Shown here: positions 9,184 to 17,844 of the stretch, one piece after another
Position numbering within the stretch: position 1 is the first letter of the stretch
Layout of the letters: each line of letters opens with the position of its first letter
NCBI RefSeq assembly: GCF_004168255.1
Contig: NZ_SEWG01000003.1
Location: 372,001 to 436,000, forward strand
Origin: Mucilaginibacter terrigena
GTDB lineage: Bacteria; Bacteroidota; Bacteroidia; Sphingobacteriales; Sphingobacteriaceae
Direction of reading: 5' to 3'
Length of the DNA: 64,000 nt
Notes under the pieces: generated by a model
What the model was told of the DNA's origin: nothing
Database searches by the model: none
The model's input: only the letters and a program-made list of their open reading frames with translations
Position numbers and translations under genes: made by a program

Positions 9184-9371
9184 ATTAAGGGTTACTATAT
9201 TTCCCCATAATGTTCAATTTTTCCACGGTACTTATTGTAAAATAAGCAACCATTAACCGGTTATAACCGTAAAAACGTGTAATACAGGTTGATTGATGAT
9301 GCCGGATATCATTTGGTAAAGTTTTTGCCTGATTAGATCCGTTATCTAATAATCTCCTACTAAGTAGTATT

Positions 9372-9584
9372 ATGCTTACAAACAGCTTTCAGCAATTGGT
9401 TATAGGTTTATTATGCGTTTTTTTTGCAATGTTAATTGCTTTTGCCTTATACTGCCGACGTCGTTCTACATCATACATTGGCACCGGCCGGGTTGCCGAA
9501 ATAGACGCCTGGTATAACAAAGCTACAGTTACCTGGTTGTTTACCATATGCCTTTCGCTGGCGCTGATCATTAAACTTATATAA
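9372..9584 (+). CDS. Small two-helix membrane protein, paralogue B
   Basis: A 70-residue protein with the same plan as its upstream neighbour: N-terminal helix (QQLVIGLLCVFFAMLIAFAL), loop with YCRRRSTSYIGTGRVAEIDAW, then a second helix ending in LALIIKLI. Alignment needs no gap through the loop. It is separated from paralogue A by 188 bases without another gene, so the two may have separate promoters. The Arg-rich loop would lie on one face of the membrane. Function is unknown. Confidence 0.72.
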   Translation: MLTNSFQQLVIGLLCVFFAMLIAFALYCRRRSTSYIGTGRVAEIDAWYNKATVTWLFTICLSLALIIKLI

Positions 9585-9596
9585 ACGGGGTTTTTA

Positions 9597-10925
9597 CTAC
9601 CCTGTTACGGTTTCAACGTGCGGTTTGTAGGTATCTGTTTTAACCCTTGCTTTTAGTTCATGTAAAATATTGTACAAGCCAAAATTTGTACGGTTTACAT
9701 AAATAAAGTGTTTTACTCCACGAGCCTGTTTAAACTCGGGCATTTTTGAAACTTTTTCGCCAAAACCAAACAGATCGTCAAAAAAGGCTTTTTCGCCAAA
9801 ATCAAAAGTATTGGTGATGTAGGGTTTGGCAAACAAGCTTATCATCTGCTTAAACATGGTGTGATAAAACTCAATTTGCGCCGGGGTATCATTAGGCAAT
9901 ATCATTTCCAGCTTACGGAAGGCTTTTATGGTTTCCTGTTTATCGTCAAATAAATTTGTTGAGGTAAGCGAGAAGAAAGGATAATAAAAATCATCGGGCA
10001 TTACCTTAATACACCCAAAATCAATAACTCCCAACTTGCCTTCGGGCGTTATCATAAAATTACCGGGGTGGGGGTCGGCGTGTACCGCGCGCAGTTCGTG
10101 CTGCTGGTAATTGTAAAAATCCCAAAGCGCCTGGCCAATCTGGTCGCGCAAATGCTGCGAAGGGTTAGTAGCCAAAAACTCGCGCAGGTGCTGCCCATCC
10201 AGCCAATCCATCGTAATAATGCGCTTGCTGGACAGGTCGGGGTAATAGCCGGGAAACACCACGTTATCCAGGTTTTTGCAGGCGATAGAAAACTCTATCG
10301 AGCGGCGTACCTCCAGCTCATAATCGGTTTCTTCTAAAAGGCGCTCTTCCACCTCGCGCATGTATATGTCCAGTTCTTTTTCGCTCATGCCAAGCATCCG
10401 GAAAGCAAATGGTTTTACCAGTTTCAGATCAGATGATATGGAATCGCCAACGCCGGGATACTGGATCTTAACCGCCAGTTTTTTACCATTAAGCTCGGCC
10501 TGGTGTACCTGGCCTATTGATGCCGCGTTGGTTGAGCGGATGTTGAATTTATCGTAGATCTGGTCGGGGTTTTTGCCGAAGTATTTTTTAAAGGTTTGCA
10601 CAATAAGCGGCCCCGAAAGTGGCGGCGCGTTGTATTGCGATTGCGTAAACTTATCTACATAAGCCTGCGGCAGCAGGTTTTTATCCATGCTTAGCATTTG
10701 AGCTACTTTAAGCGCGCTGCCTTTTAGCTCGCTTAAGGACTGATAAATATCTGTAGCGTTATCTTCATTCAGTTCAGAGCGGTCCATCTCCGGGTTAAAC
10801 AGTTTTTTGGAGTAGTGCTTTATGTAATTGCCGCCAATTTTAAAGCCTGTTTTTACAAATTTGGCGCTACGTTCAACTTTGCTTGTGGGGATGCTGTTTT
10901 GCTCTTTAGCAGTATTATCACTCAT
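9597..10925 (-). CDS. ABC1/AarF/UbiB-family atypical kinase
   Basis: A 442-residue protein of the ABC1 (UbiB/ADCK) kinase-like family. Visible signatures are the KxGQ-like region replaced by LKGSALKVAQMLS, SIGQVHQAEL, LAVKIQYPGV with the ATP-binding Lys, VHADPHPGNFM of the catalytic loop and GVIDFGC for metal binding. Relatives support quinone or isoprenoid lipid metabolism and often have ATPase rather than kinase activity. The frame is open to 10991, but ATG at 10925 gives an MSDNT start and lies 1 base past the HAD stop, so the TetR-HAD-ABC1 run is probably one operon. Confidence 0.88.
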   Translation of the reverse strand: MSDNTAKEQNSIPTSKVERSAKFVKTGFKIGGNYIKHYSKKLFNPEMDRSELNEDNATDIYQSLSELKGSALKVAQMLSMDKNLLPQAYVDKFTQSQYNAPPLSGPLIVQTFKKYFGKNPDQIYDKFNIRSTNAASIGQVHQAELNGKKLAVKIQYPGVGDSISSDLKLVKPFAFRMLGMSEKELDIYMREVEERLLEETDYELEVRRSIEFSIACKNLDNVVFPGYYPDLSSKRIITMDWLDGQHLREFLATNPSQHLRDQIGQALWDFYNYQQHELRAVHADPHPGNFMITPEGKLGVIDFGCIKVMPDDFYYPFFSLTSTNLFDDKQETIKAFRKLEMILPNDTPAQIEFYHTMFKQMISLFAKPYITNTFDFGEKAFFDDLFGFGEKVSKMPEFKQARGVKHFIYVNRTNFGLYNILHELKARVKTDTYKPHVETVTG

Positions 10926-10926
10926 G

Positions 10927-11610
10927 TTAATCTTTATCAAATAATGCGGCCAGTTTATGCAGACTGATGTCTGCATAGTCGTTAATAGCAATATTGGCCA
11001 GTTTGCTTACAACTTCGGCAGGGTGCGCTGTGGTTATGCCTACAACCTTCATGCTCGCGTTATTGCCTGCCTTAAGTCCGGATGTCGAATCTTCAAATAC
11101 CACGCAATTTTCGGGCTTAGTATATAAATGCTCTGCGGCTTTTAAAAATATTTGCGGCGATGGCTTAGGCTGGCTAACCATGCTGCCGGTAACTATGGCA
11201 TCAAAATATTGGCGGATAGGTATGGTGTTGAAAATAAAATCAACATCATCCATATCTGAGGATGTGGCCAGCGCTATTTTAACGTCTGCATCCTTCAACT
11301 CCGCCAGGAAATTTTCTAAACCATTTATCGGCCGTAGGTTGGGTTGAAAGGCAACCTCGTATAGCTGCTGCTTTTCTTTTACCAATGTTTTCAACTCGGC
11401 GTCATCCACATCCTCCCCAAAAAAGCTTCTGATGGTATTTTGAATAGGTACACCGCTTATTTCGCCCAGGTAAGTTTCGTGGCTTAACTCGGGCAATCCT
11501 CGTTTTTTAAAAAGCTGTTGCCAAGCTTTGTAATGGAACGGTGTATTGTCTATCAGGGTGCCGTCCATATCAAATATGGCGGCGAAGGTTGCGTGCTTAA
11601 AAACTTCCAA
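10927..11610 (-). CDS. HAD-superfamily phosphatase, beta-phosphoglucomutase-like
   Basis: A 227-residue HAD subfamily IA protein. Motif I is FDMDGTLIDNTPFHYKAW with both catalytic Asp residues, motif II is ALATSSD, motif III is SQPKPSPQIFLKA with the Lys, and motif IV is CVVFEDSTSGLKAG. The helical cap and GVP word near ISGVPIQ suit beta-phosphoglucomutase-like or sugar-phosphate phosphatases; the substrate cannot be read from sequence. It overlaps the upstream TetR-like gene by 14 bases and is followed at once by the ABC1 kinase. Confidence 0.85.
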   Translation of the reverse strand: MEVFKHATFAAIFDMDGTLIDNTPFHYKAWQQLFKKRGLPELSHETYLGEISGVPIQNTIRSFFGEDVDDAELKTLVKEKQQLYEVAFQPNLRPINGLENFLAELKDADVKIALATSSDMDDVDFIFNTIPIRQYFDAIVTGSMVSQPKPSPQIFLKAAEHLYTKPENCVVFEDSTSGLKAGNNASMKVVGITTAHPAEVVSKLANIAINDYADISLHKLAALFDKD

Positions 11611-12256
11611 ATCCCATCTTTTCCTTCAGTCCGCCATTCTTAGCCAAAAACTTGCCATACTCAAACAGGTTATCAATTGGCGAACGCTGAAACAGGTCGA
11701 ACGTTACGTTTACACCTTTTTCAATGGCCTCGTCGGTTTTCTCAAACCCGGCCGAATCGTCATTTATCCAAAAATTCAGCACAAAGCCAAAGTGTACCCA
11801 GAGGGCATCTTTGTAACGTTTGCTAAAAAACTTGCGGTCGCTAAGCTCCTGTGTTTCTATGCCTTCATTCAATATCCCTTCTGCGAAGTTCTCAAAGATC
11901 TCTTTGGTTGGCTCCAATACTTTTGGTGTACCCAGGCTGCGGTTTTTTTTTATGCTGTAAACAGCAAAGCTGCGGTGGCTTTTCAATAATTCGAAAAAAC
12001 TGTAGAAGAATGACAATGCTTTTTCGCGCGATGAGTATTGCGCCCAAATTTCCTGTCCGCGTATTTCGCTCAGCGTTTTAAGCGTCAGGTCGGCCCAAAC
12101 GCTTTGCTCAACCGCATCAAACGACCCAAAAAAACGGTAAAACTCGTCCTCGGGCATTTTATTTTTTTTAGCAAACACGTAAACCGATTTTGGCTGCTGG
12201 CCTTCGGTAAGTACATAGTCTATATACGCTTTTTGGATGCTTTCGGTAGTTGCCAT
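11597..12256 (-). CDS. TetR-like regulator with TetR-type C-terminal domain
   Basis: A 219-residue helical protein. The first ~50 residues (SIQKAYIDYVLTEGQQPKSVYVFAKKNKMPEDEFYRFFGSF in pieces) have the spacing of a TetR helix-turn-helix, and the rest matches the C-terminal ligand/dimer domain seen in Bacteroidota proteins of this name. It is the first gene of an overlapping run with the HAD and ABC1 genes and is divergent from the cryptochrome gene. A palindrome lies between them. ATG at 12256 is preferred over the frame's start at 12274. DNA binding is inferred; the HTH is divergent from typical TetR. Confidence 0.7.
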   Translation of the reverse strand: MATTESIQKAYIDYVLTEGQQPKSVYVFAKKNKMPEDEFYRFFGSFDAVEQSVWADLTLKTLSEIRGQEIWAQYSSREKALSFFYSFFELLKSHRSFAVYSIKKNRSLGTPKVLEPTKEIFENFAEGILNEGIETQELSDRKFFSKRYKDALWVHFGFVLNFWINDDSAGFEKTDEAIEKGVNVTFDLFQRSPIDNLFEYGKFLAKNGGLKEKMGFGSF

Positions 12257-12433
12257 AGTGTTGGGTTTTAACATTTAAAGTTACGTTAAATAGGAGAAGC
12301 AAATATCATGCTTATGTTAATTAAACGAATTTGTATGGGCGTTATTTTCAGGGAAAAAACGTGTTATGTTGAGAAGATGTCAAATATTAAACCCGACGTT
12401 TCAGGGTTAATAAATAATTGCCATTTTTGTAAT

Positions 12434-12455
12434 TAATCTAAATAAGTTTAGATTA
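12434..12455. promoter_or_regulatory. Palindromic candidate operator
   Basis: Perfect 9-bp arms (TAATCTAAA and TTTAGATTA) around a 4-base centre TAAG, ending 9 bases before the cryptochrome ATG, in the 208-base gap between two divergent genes. Size and symmetry suit a dimeric repressor site. The TetR-like product next door is the obvious candidate, but this is inference. Confidence 0.5.
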
Positions 12456-12464
12456 GTTGTTCAT

Positions 12465-13766
12465 ATGAGTGAAAAGGTTATACTGGTCTGGTTTAGGAAT
12501 GATCTGCGCATACACGATAACGAAATATTATCTGAAGCGGTGCGCAGGGCTGATAAAGTATTACCCGTATATATATTCGATCCTTTTTACTTCCGCACCA
12601 ATGCCAGCGGGGCTTTAAAAACCGGAAGTTTCCGCGCCCGTTTCCTGTTAGAGGCAGTTGCTGATCTGCGCGAAAATTTAAAAAAGTATAATGCCGAACT
12701 CATTGTGCGCACAGGCGACCCTGCCGAAGTGCTTACCCAACTTGCCGAAGAATATCATATAAGCGAGGTTTACCACCACCGTGAAGTTGCACCCGATGAA
12801 ACAGATGTTTCTGAAAGGGTTGAGGCTGCTTTATGGAAAATGCAGCTTAACCTTAAGCATTTTATCGGGCACACCATGTATCATAAGGAAGACCTGCCCT
12901 TCCCGATAAAAGATATCCCTGATAGTTTTGTCACCTTTAAAAAGAAAGTAGAGCGCGATAGCACGGTAAGGCCAAGCGTGGTTAGCCCCGAACTTATATT
13001 GACCCCCGAAATTACCGACGCGGGCGAATTGCCCACATTGGAAGAGTTGGGTATACCCAACCCTGTTGACGATACGCGTGCGGGCGAAAAAGTTACAGGC
13101 GGCGAAACCGCTGCCTTAAAACAATTACACAAATACCTGGAAAACTGCATACAAAGCAGCCAGGGTAAAAATGTACGCAGCGCGTTGTGTAATTCATCTG
13201 GCTTAGGCCCATGGCTGGCGGTTGGCTGTATATCGCCGCGGCAGGTTTACTGGGAAGTGGTGAACTATCACCGCGATAACCATTTGCCAAATACCGACCC
13301 CATAATGCTGGAACTGCTATGGCGCGATTATTTCAGGTTTATGTTTAAAAAGCACGGTCAAAAATTCTTCCGGTCAGAAGGGTTTGGCGATGTACCTGAT
13401 GTGGCAGCTAACCAGGACGAACTTTTTGAGCAATGGAAAACCGGCCAAACCGGTGTGCCTTTTATTGATGCCGCCATGCACCAACTTAATGCAACAGGCT
13501 TTATTACCAATTACAGCAGGCAGGCGGTGGCAACCTACTTAACTAAAAACCTGCAGGTAGATTGGACAAAAGGGGCGCTTTATTTTGAAGAAAAGCTCAT
13601 CGATTACTCGCCCGCAAGTAACTGGGGCAACTGGGCATTTATAGCCGGTGTAGGTAACGATACCAAAAGCAACCGCTTTTTTAACGCCGCAAAACCTACC
13701 GACCAACTGGATAGTAAAAGTGATTTTATAACCACCTGGCTACCTGCTGCCGAAAGCATTAGTTAG
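12465..13766 (+). CDS. Cryptochrome-DASH photolyase
   Basis: A 433-residue photolyase/cryptochrome of the DASH class, which repairs single-stranded or looped cyclobutane dimers with FAD and a folate antenna. It shows WFRNDLRIHDNEILSEA at the N-terminus, LPFPIKDIPDSFVTFKKKVE (a DASH signature), SSGLGPWLAVGCISPRQVYW, ELLWRDYFRFM, GVPFIDAAMHQLNATGFI, NYSRQAVATYL and SNWGNWAFIAGVGNDTKSNR. It differs strongly from the class I enzyme at 4980-6296. The gene is divergent from the TetR-HAD-ABC1 run and a palindrome lies just upstream of its start. Confidence 0.93.
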   Translation: MSEKVILVWFRNDLRIHDNEILSEAVRRADKVLPVYIFDPFYFRTNASGALKTGSFRARFLLEAVADLRENLKKYNAELIVRTGDPAEVLTQLAEEYHISEVYHHREVAPDETDVSERVEAALWKMQLNLKHFIGHTMYHKEDLPFPIKDIPDSFVTFKKKVERDSTVRPSVVSPELILTPEITDAGELPTLEELGIPNPVDDTRAGEKVTGGETAALKQLHKYLENCIQSSQGKNVRSALCNSSGLGPWLAVGCISPRQVYWEVVNYHRDNHLPNTDPIMLELLWRDYFRFMFKKHGQKFFRSEGFGDVPDVAANQDELFEQWKTGQTGVPFIDAAMHQLNATGFITNYSRQAVATYLTKNLQVDWTKGALYFEEKLIDYSPASNWGNWAFIAGVGNDTKSNRFFNAAKPTDQLDSKSDFITTWLPAAESIS

Positions 13767-13778
13767 CCCTGGTAATGG

Positions 13779-13808
13779 TTTGTAAACGCAATAAAAACAA
13801 TATATTTG
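13779..13808 (+). promoter_or_regulatory. Bacteroidota promoter before a tiny ORF
   Basis: TTTG at 13779-13782 and TATATTTG at 13801-13808, 18 bases apart, match both the -33 and -7 elements of the Bacteroidota primary promoter. It is the cleanest promoter seen in the window. The nearest downstream start is the 33-residue ORF at 13824. Confidence 0.6.
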
Positions 13809-13823
13809 CGTATATATTTTATC

Positions 13824-13925
13824 ATGAACCCGTTTGAACAATTTACCATCATTATAGGCTTGCTGGCTGTGTTGTTTGAAGGTGTGGCCTATCTCCGTGG
13901 TTTCCTCCACAAATTATTGCATTAA
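13824..13925 (+). CDS. Possible 33-residue membrane protein
   Basis: A short ORF encoding 33 residues (MNPFEQFTIIIGLLAVLFEG, then VAYLRGFLHKLLH) with one hydrophobic segment and a basic, His-containing end. Support comes from a well-formed promoter ending 15 bases upstream and from the lack of any other plus-strand gene until sucA. It ends 6 bases from the stop of the converging DUF3667 gene. No homology is claimed; it could also be chance coding within a regulatory RNA. Confidence 0.4.
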   Translation: MNPFEQFTIIIGLLAVLFEGVAYLRGFLHKLLH

Positions 13926-13931
13926 GGTTTA

Positions 13932-14813
13932 TCAGGAAAGATGTATGCCGTATATGGTTTTGTAGAAAAGCATTAAACGGTAGCCGTATAACGATGCTGA
14001 GAAAAATAATATGGTCAGGATTGCCGCCACTACAGTATAAAACTTGCCTGTGTTATAAAATCTCCGGGCAGCTATGCCAAGGTAAACAGCAAAAACAGAC
14101 AGGTTGATCAGCGAACTTATTGCATCATATGAGCTTGAAAAATTGCTTTTATTAAGGGCATAAAATGGCGTGCTTATCAACAGCGTAAACAACGTAAAGT
14201 AAATAAGTATAAACGAAAAATAATGCGTTGCGAATACCAAATGCTCGGAAAAGTATTTTTTGCTGCGGATGAAAAGCAGGGCAAAGGCGGCGGCCATTAC
14301 AGGTATAAACAGTACGATGAACAGCTTCGATTCGGTACCAATATGCTCGTTGAAGGCAATGGCTAATTTTTCAAATTGTTTATCGTTTGATGCCTTCTCT
14401 AAAACAGCTTGTTTAGTGCCAAAAGAAATATAAGGCCTATAATGATAAAAAGCCCATAACGGTTGCGAAAAGATATTGAGCTTGCCCGCCAGCAAAAAGA
14501 AAAGCAGGTTGCATATCAGGAACAGTTGAAAAGGCTTTACAAAGTTTACGCGTTTGCCCGATGAAAAATTAACAGTTAGCAAACCTGGTTTTGTCGCCAA
14601 AACCTTTACCGACCTGAAAAATTTAGTATCGAAATGGGTAAGCCCTTCAAATGATTCTTCGATATAATGCTTCAGTACAAAATCACGGTCGGCTATCACT
14701 TTTTCGCCGCAAACATTACAATAAGTACCGCTAACAGCGTTGCCGCACGATACGCAGCTTACCGTTTTATGGGCCGTTTCCTGATCGTGTATGGTTAATA
14801 CAGGTTTATGCAT
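13932..14813 (-). CDS. DUF3667 membrane protein with N-terminal zinc ribbon
   Basis: A 293-residue protein: four Cys in a zinc-ribbon layout (CVSCGNAVSGTYCNVCGEKV, residues ~19-38), the DUF3667 core (HYIEESFEGLTHFDTKFFRS, LLTVNFSSGKRVNFVKPFQ), and about five transmembrane helices from ~115 onward. Function of the family is unknown. A longer frame starts at 14885, but ATG at 14813 lets the ribbon sit near the N-terminus as in relatives. The gene is divergent from sucA. Confidence 0.8.
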   Translation of the reverse strand: MHKPVLTIHDQETAHKTVSCVSCGNAVSGTYCNVCGEKVIADRDFVLKHYIEESFEGLTHFDTKFFRSVKVLATKPGLLTVNFSSGKRVNFVKPFQLFLICNLLFFLLAGKLNIFSQPLWAFYHYRPYISFGTKQAVLEKASNDKQFEKLAIAFNEHIGTESKLFIVLFIPVMAAAFALLFIRSKKYFSEHLVFATHYFSFILIYFTLFTLLISTPFYALNKSNFSSSYDAISSLINLSVFAVYLGIAARRFYNTGKFYTVVAAILTILFFSASLYGYRLMLFYKTIYGIHLS

Positions 14814-14901
14814 GTCAATTGCATTAATGTTTAAATGTAATAAATTGAAAAATGGATTAAAAGTAATGGCATATAATTTCAGCATTTAGTTCTATAATGC
14901 T

Positions 14902-14909
14902 TAATTTTG
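14902..14909 (+). promoter_or_regulatory. Probable -7 element for sucA
   Basis: TAATTTTG fits TAnnTTTG and lies 24 bases before the sucA ATG. The expected -33 position shows only TTTC (14877-14880), so the assignment is tentative. Confidence 0.4.
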
Positions 14910-14933
14910 TACCGTTTATAACATTGGTTTCTC

Positions 14934-17741
14934 ATGGATCGCCTCAATTACATTAATAGCGGAAACGCAGCCTACATTAACACACTATACGAAGCTTACA
15001 AACAAGACCCCGAATCGATAGATTTTGGCTGGCAAAAGTTTTTTGAAGGCTTTGATTTTGGTAAAGACAGCCAGGCAGCCCCGGCAGCAGAAAATGCTGC
15101 CACACCGGATCATTTTATCAAAGAGATCAATGTGATGAACATGATAAACGGATACCGTAACCGTGGCCATTTATTCACTAAGACAAATCCCGTACGCGAG
15201 CGTCGTAAATATTTCCCTGGAAAAGAGCTGGAAACCTTCGGCTTGAGCGAAGCCGATATGGATACTGTGTTTAATGCCGGTGTTGAAGTTGGCATTGGCC
15301 CCGCAAAACTGCGCGACATCCGCCAGTTACTGGAACAAACTTACTGCCAGTCAATCGGTGCTGAATATACCTACATCCGCAACCCTATCAAGCTCAAATG
15401 GTTTGAGGACAGGATGGAGAAGCAACGCAATACGCCAAGCTTTACGCTTGATGAAAAAAAACTGATGCTGGCCAAGTTGAACGAAGCCGTTGTTTTTGAA
15501 AACTTTTTGGGTACAAAGTTCCTGGGGCAGAAACGTTTCTCGTTAGAAGGCGCGGAAGCTTTGATTCCCGCCCTTAATTCGGTTATTAAAAAAGGATCGG
15601 ACCTGGGCATCGAGGAGTTTATCATCGGTATGGCGCACCGTGGCCGTTTGAATGTGCTTACCAACATTATGGAGAAAACCTATAAAGAGGTGTTCTCGGA
15701 GTTTGAAGGTAAAAACTTTGATTCAGGCTCTCCGTTTGGCGGCGACGTAAAATATCACCTGGGCTTTTCAACCGATGTGGAAACATCACAGGGTAAAAAA
15801 GTACATTTAAGCCTTTGCCCAAACCCATCGCACTTAGAAGCGGTTGACCCCGTTGTAGAAGGTATCACCCGGTCAAAAATCGATTTTAAACATAACGGCG
15901 ATCATTCAAAGATAGCCCCGATATTAATACACGGTGATGCATCTGTAGCCGGACAAGGAATTGTTTACGAGGTTTTGCAGATGGAAAAGCTTGACGGTTA
16001 CCGCACCGGTGGCACCATCCACCTGGTTATTAATAACCAGATAGGCTTTACCACCAATTATAAAGACGCCCGCTCAAGCACCTATTGTACTGATGTTGCC
16101 AAAACAGTGCTCTCGCCGGTGTTCCACGTAAATGGCGACGATGTTGAGGCACTGGTTTATGTGGTTAACCTGGCTATGGAATATCGCCAGGTGTTTAACG
16201 AGGATGTATTTATAGATATACTGTGCTACCGCCGCTACGGGCACAACGAGGCCGATGAGCCAAAATTTACCCAGCCGGTGTTGTACAAAGCTATCGAGGC
16301 GCACCCTAACCCACTGCAGATCTACAACAAAAAATTAATTGCCGAGGGCAGCATCGACGAGAAATACGCCAAACAGTTAGAAAAAGATTTTCGCGCGGAA
16401 CTTCAGCAAATGCTGGACGAAGCAAAGGCTGCCGACAGGTTTACCGATACTATACCAATGTTTGAAGGCGCATGGAGTGGCCTGCACCTGGCAAATCACA
16501 GCGAGCTGATCAGCACGGTAGATACTTCGGTTACAAATGAGGTTATTACCGAAATAGGTAATAAACTAACCGTACTGCCAAAAAATAAACAATTTTTTAA
16601 AAAAATAGAGAAACTGTTTCAGGACCGTAACGCAATGGTAAACCAAACCGGCGTGTTTGACTGGGCCATGGGCGAACTGCTGGCTTACGGTACGTTACTG
16701 CAAGAAGGTTTTCCGGTAAGGTTAAGCGGTGAAGATGTTAAACGCGGCACTTTCTCGCATCGCCACGCGGTACTTACCCTGGCCGATTCTGAAGACGAGT
16801 ACACCCCGCTGGAAACCATCGACACCAAAGCAAAACTGAGCATATTTAATTCGCTGTTATCTGAATATGGTGTTTTAGGTTTTGAATACGGCTACGCCTT
16901 AGCCAATCCTAAAGCCCTAACTATTTGGGAAGCGCAGTTTGGCGATTTCTTTAATGGTGCGCAGATCATAGTTGACCAATATATTGCCAGCGCCGAAACA
17001 AAATGGCAGCGTGGTAATGGTTTGGTAATGTTATTGCCTCATGGTTACGAAGGCCAGGGTCCCGAGCATTCATCGGCACGTGTAGAACGATTTTTAGAGC
17101 TTTGTGCTGACGATAATATCCAGGTGGCCAACTGTACAACGCCTGCAAACTTCTTTCATATATTAAGACGGCAAATGCACCGCAGTTTCCGCAAGCCGCT
17201 GATCATATTTACACCAAAGAGCTTGTTGCGCAGCCCTAATTGCGTATCGCCGCTGGAAGATTTTACCAACGGTAAGTTCCACGAACTGATAGACGACAGT
17301 TATGCTGATGTTAAAAAGGTAAAACGCGTATTACTTTGCACAGGCAAGGTTTATTACGATTTGCTGGAGAAACAGCAGGCCGATAAACGTAAGGATGTTG
17401 CCATAGTACGTGTAGAACAATTATATCCAACCCCTGTACAGCAGATCCTGAAAATTAAGGCCAGATACGAAAAGGCTACTGAGTTTTTTTGGGTACAGGA
17501 AGAGCCGGAGAACATGGGCGCGTGGCCGTATATCTGCCGCAAGTTCCACAGTGATAAATATTTGAACCTGAATGTAATATCGCGCCTTGAGGGAAGCAGC
17601 ACCGCTACTGGTTTTGCCAAACAGCACGCAGCGCAGCAATTGCATATTGTATCAAAGGCGTTTGAAGCGCCTGCCGGTAAAGCGGTTAAAGAGACTATAA
17701 AAAAAACAACCGAGAAAATGGCTAATGCCGGAGCGGATTGA
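14934..17741 (+). CDS. sucA: 2-oxoglutarate dehydrogenase E1 component
   Basis: A 935-residue thiamine-diphosphate enzyme that decarboxylates 2-oxoglutarate in the TCA cycle and passes the succinyl group to E2. The N-terminal arm (LNYINSGNAAYINTLYEAYK) binds E2. Core blocks are IGMAHRGRLNVLTNIM (~230-245), PSHLEAVDPVVEG, HGDASVAGQGIVYE (~333), NNQIGFTTN, VNGDDVEALVYV and YRRYGHNEADEPKFTQP for the cofactor, then FEYGYALANP, QFGDFFNGAQ and LPHGYEGQGPEHSSAR of the transketolase-like half. Length fits the family. It is followed after 103 bases by sucB, the usual pair. Confidence 0.97.
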   Translation: MDRLNYINSGNAAYINTLYEAYKQDPESIDFGWQKFFEGFDFGKDSQAAPAAENAATPDHFIKEINVMNMINGYRNRGHLFTKTNPVRERRKYFPGKELETFGLSEADMDTVFNAGVEVGIGPAKLRDIRQLLEQTYCQSIGAEYTYIRNPIKLKWFEDRMEKQRNTPSFTLDEKKLMLAKLNEAVVFENFLGTKFLGQKRFSLEGAEALIPALNSVIKKGSDLGIEEFIIGMAHRGRLNVLTNIMEKTYKEVFSEFEGKNFDSGSPFGGDVKYHLGFSTDVETSQGKKVHLSLCPNPSHLEAVDPVVEGITRSKIDFKHNGDHSKIAPILIHGDASVAGQGIVYEVLQMEKLDGYRTGGTIHLVINNQIGFTTNYKDARSSTYCTDVAKTVLSPVFHVNGDDVEALVYVVNLAMEYRQVFNEDVFIDILCYRRYGHNEADEPKFTQPVLYKAIEAHPNPLQIYNKKLIAEGSIDEKYAKQLEKDFRAELQQMLDEAKAADRFTDTIPMFEGAWSGLHLANHSELISTVDTSVTNEVITEIGNKLTVLPKNKQFFKKIEKLFQDRNAMVNQTGVFDWAMGELLAYGTLLQEGFPVRLSGEDVKRGTFSHRHAVLTLADSEDEYTPLETIDTKAKLSIFNSLLSEYGVLGFEYGYALANPKALTIWEAQFGDFFNGAQIIVDQYIASAETKWQRGNGLVMLLPHGYEGQGPEHSSARVERFLELCADDNIQVANCTTPANFFHILRRQMHRSFRKPLIIFTPKSLLRSPNCVSPLEDFTNGKFHELIDDSYADVKKVKRVLLCTGKVYYDLLEKQQADKRKDVAIVRVEQLYPTPVQQILKIKARYEKATEFFWVQEEPENMGAWPYICRKFHSDKYLNLNVISRLEGSSTATGFAKQHAAQQLHIVSKAFEAPAGKAVKETIKKTTEKMANAGAD

Positions 17742-17844
17742 TATAAGTTACCAGTGGTGGGAGCGAAGAGCGTGGAATAGCTCATCACCCCGCACTTTAC
17801 ACCCCGATCTCGCACCTAAATAAAAACACTACAACTACTAAAAT

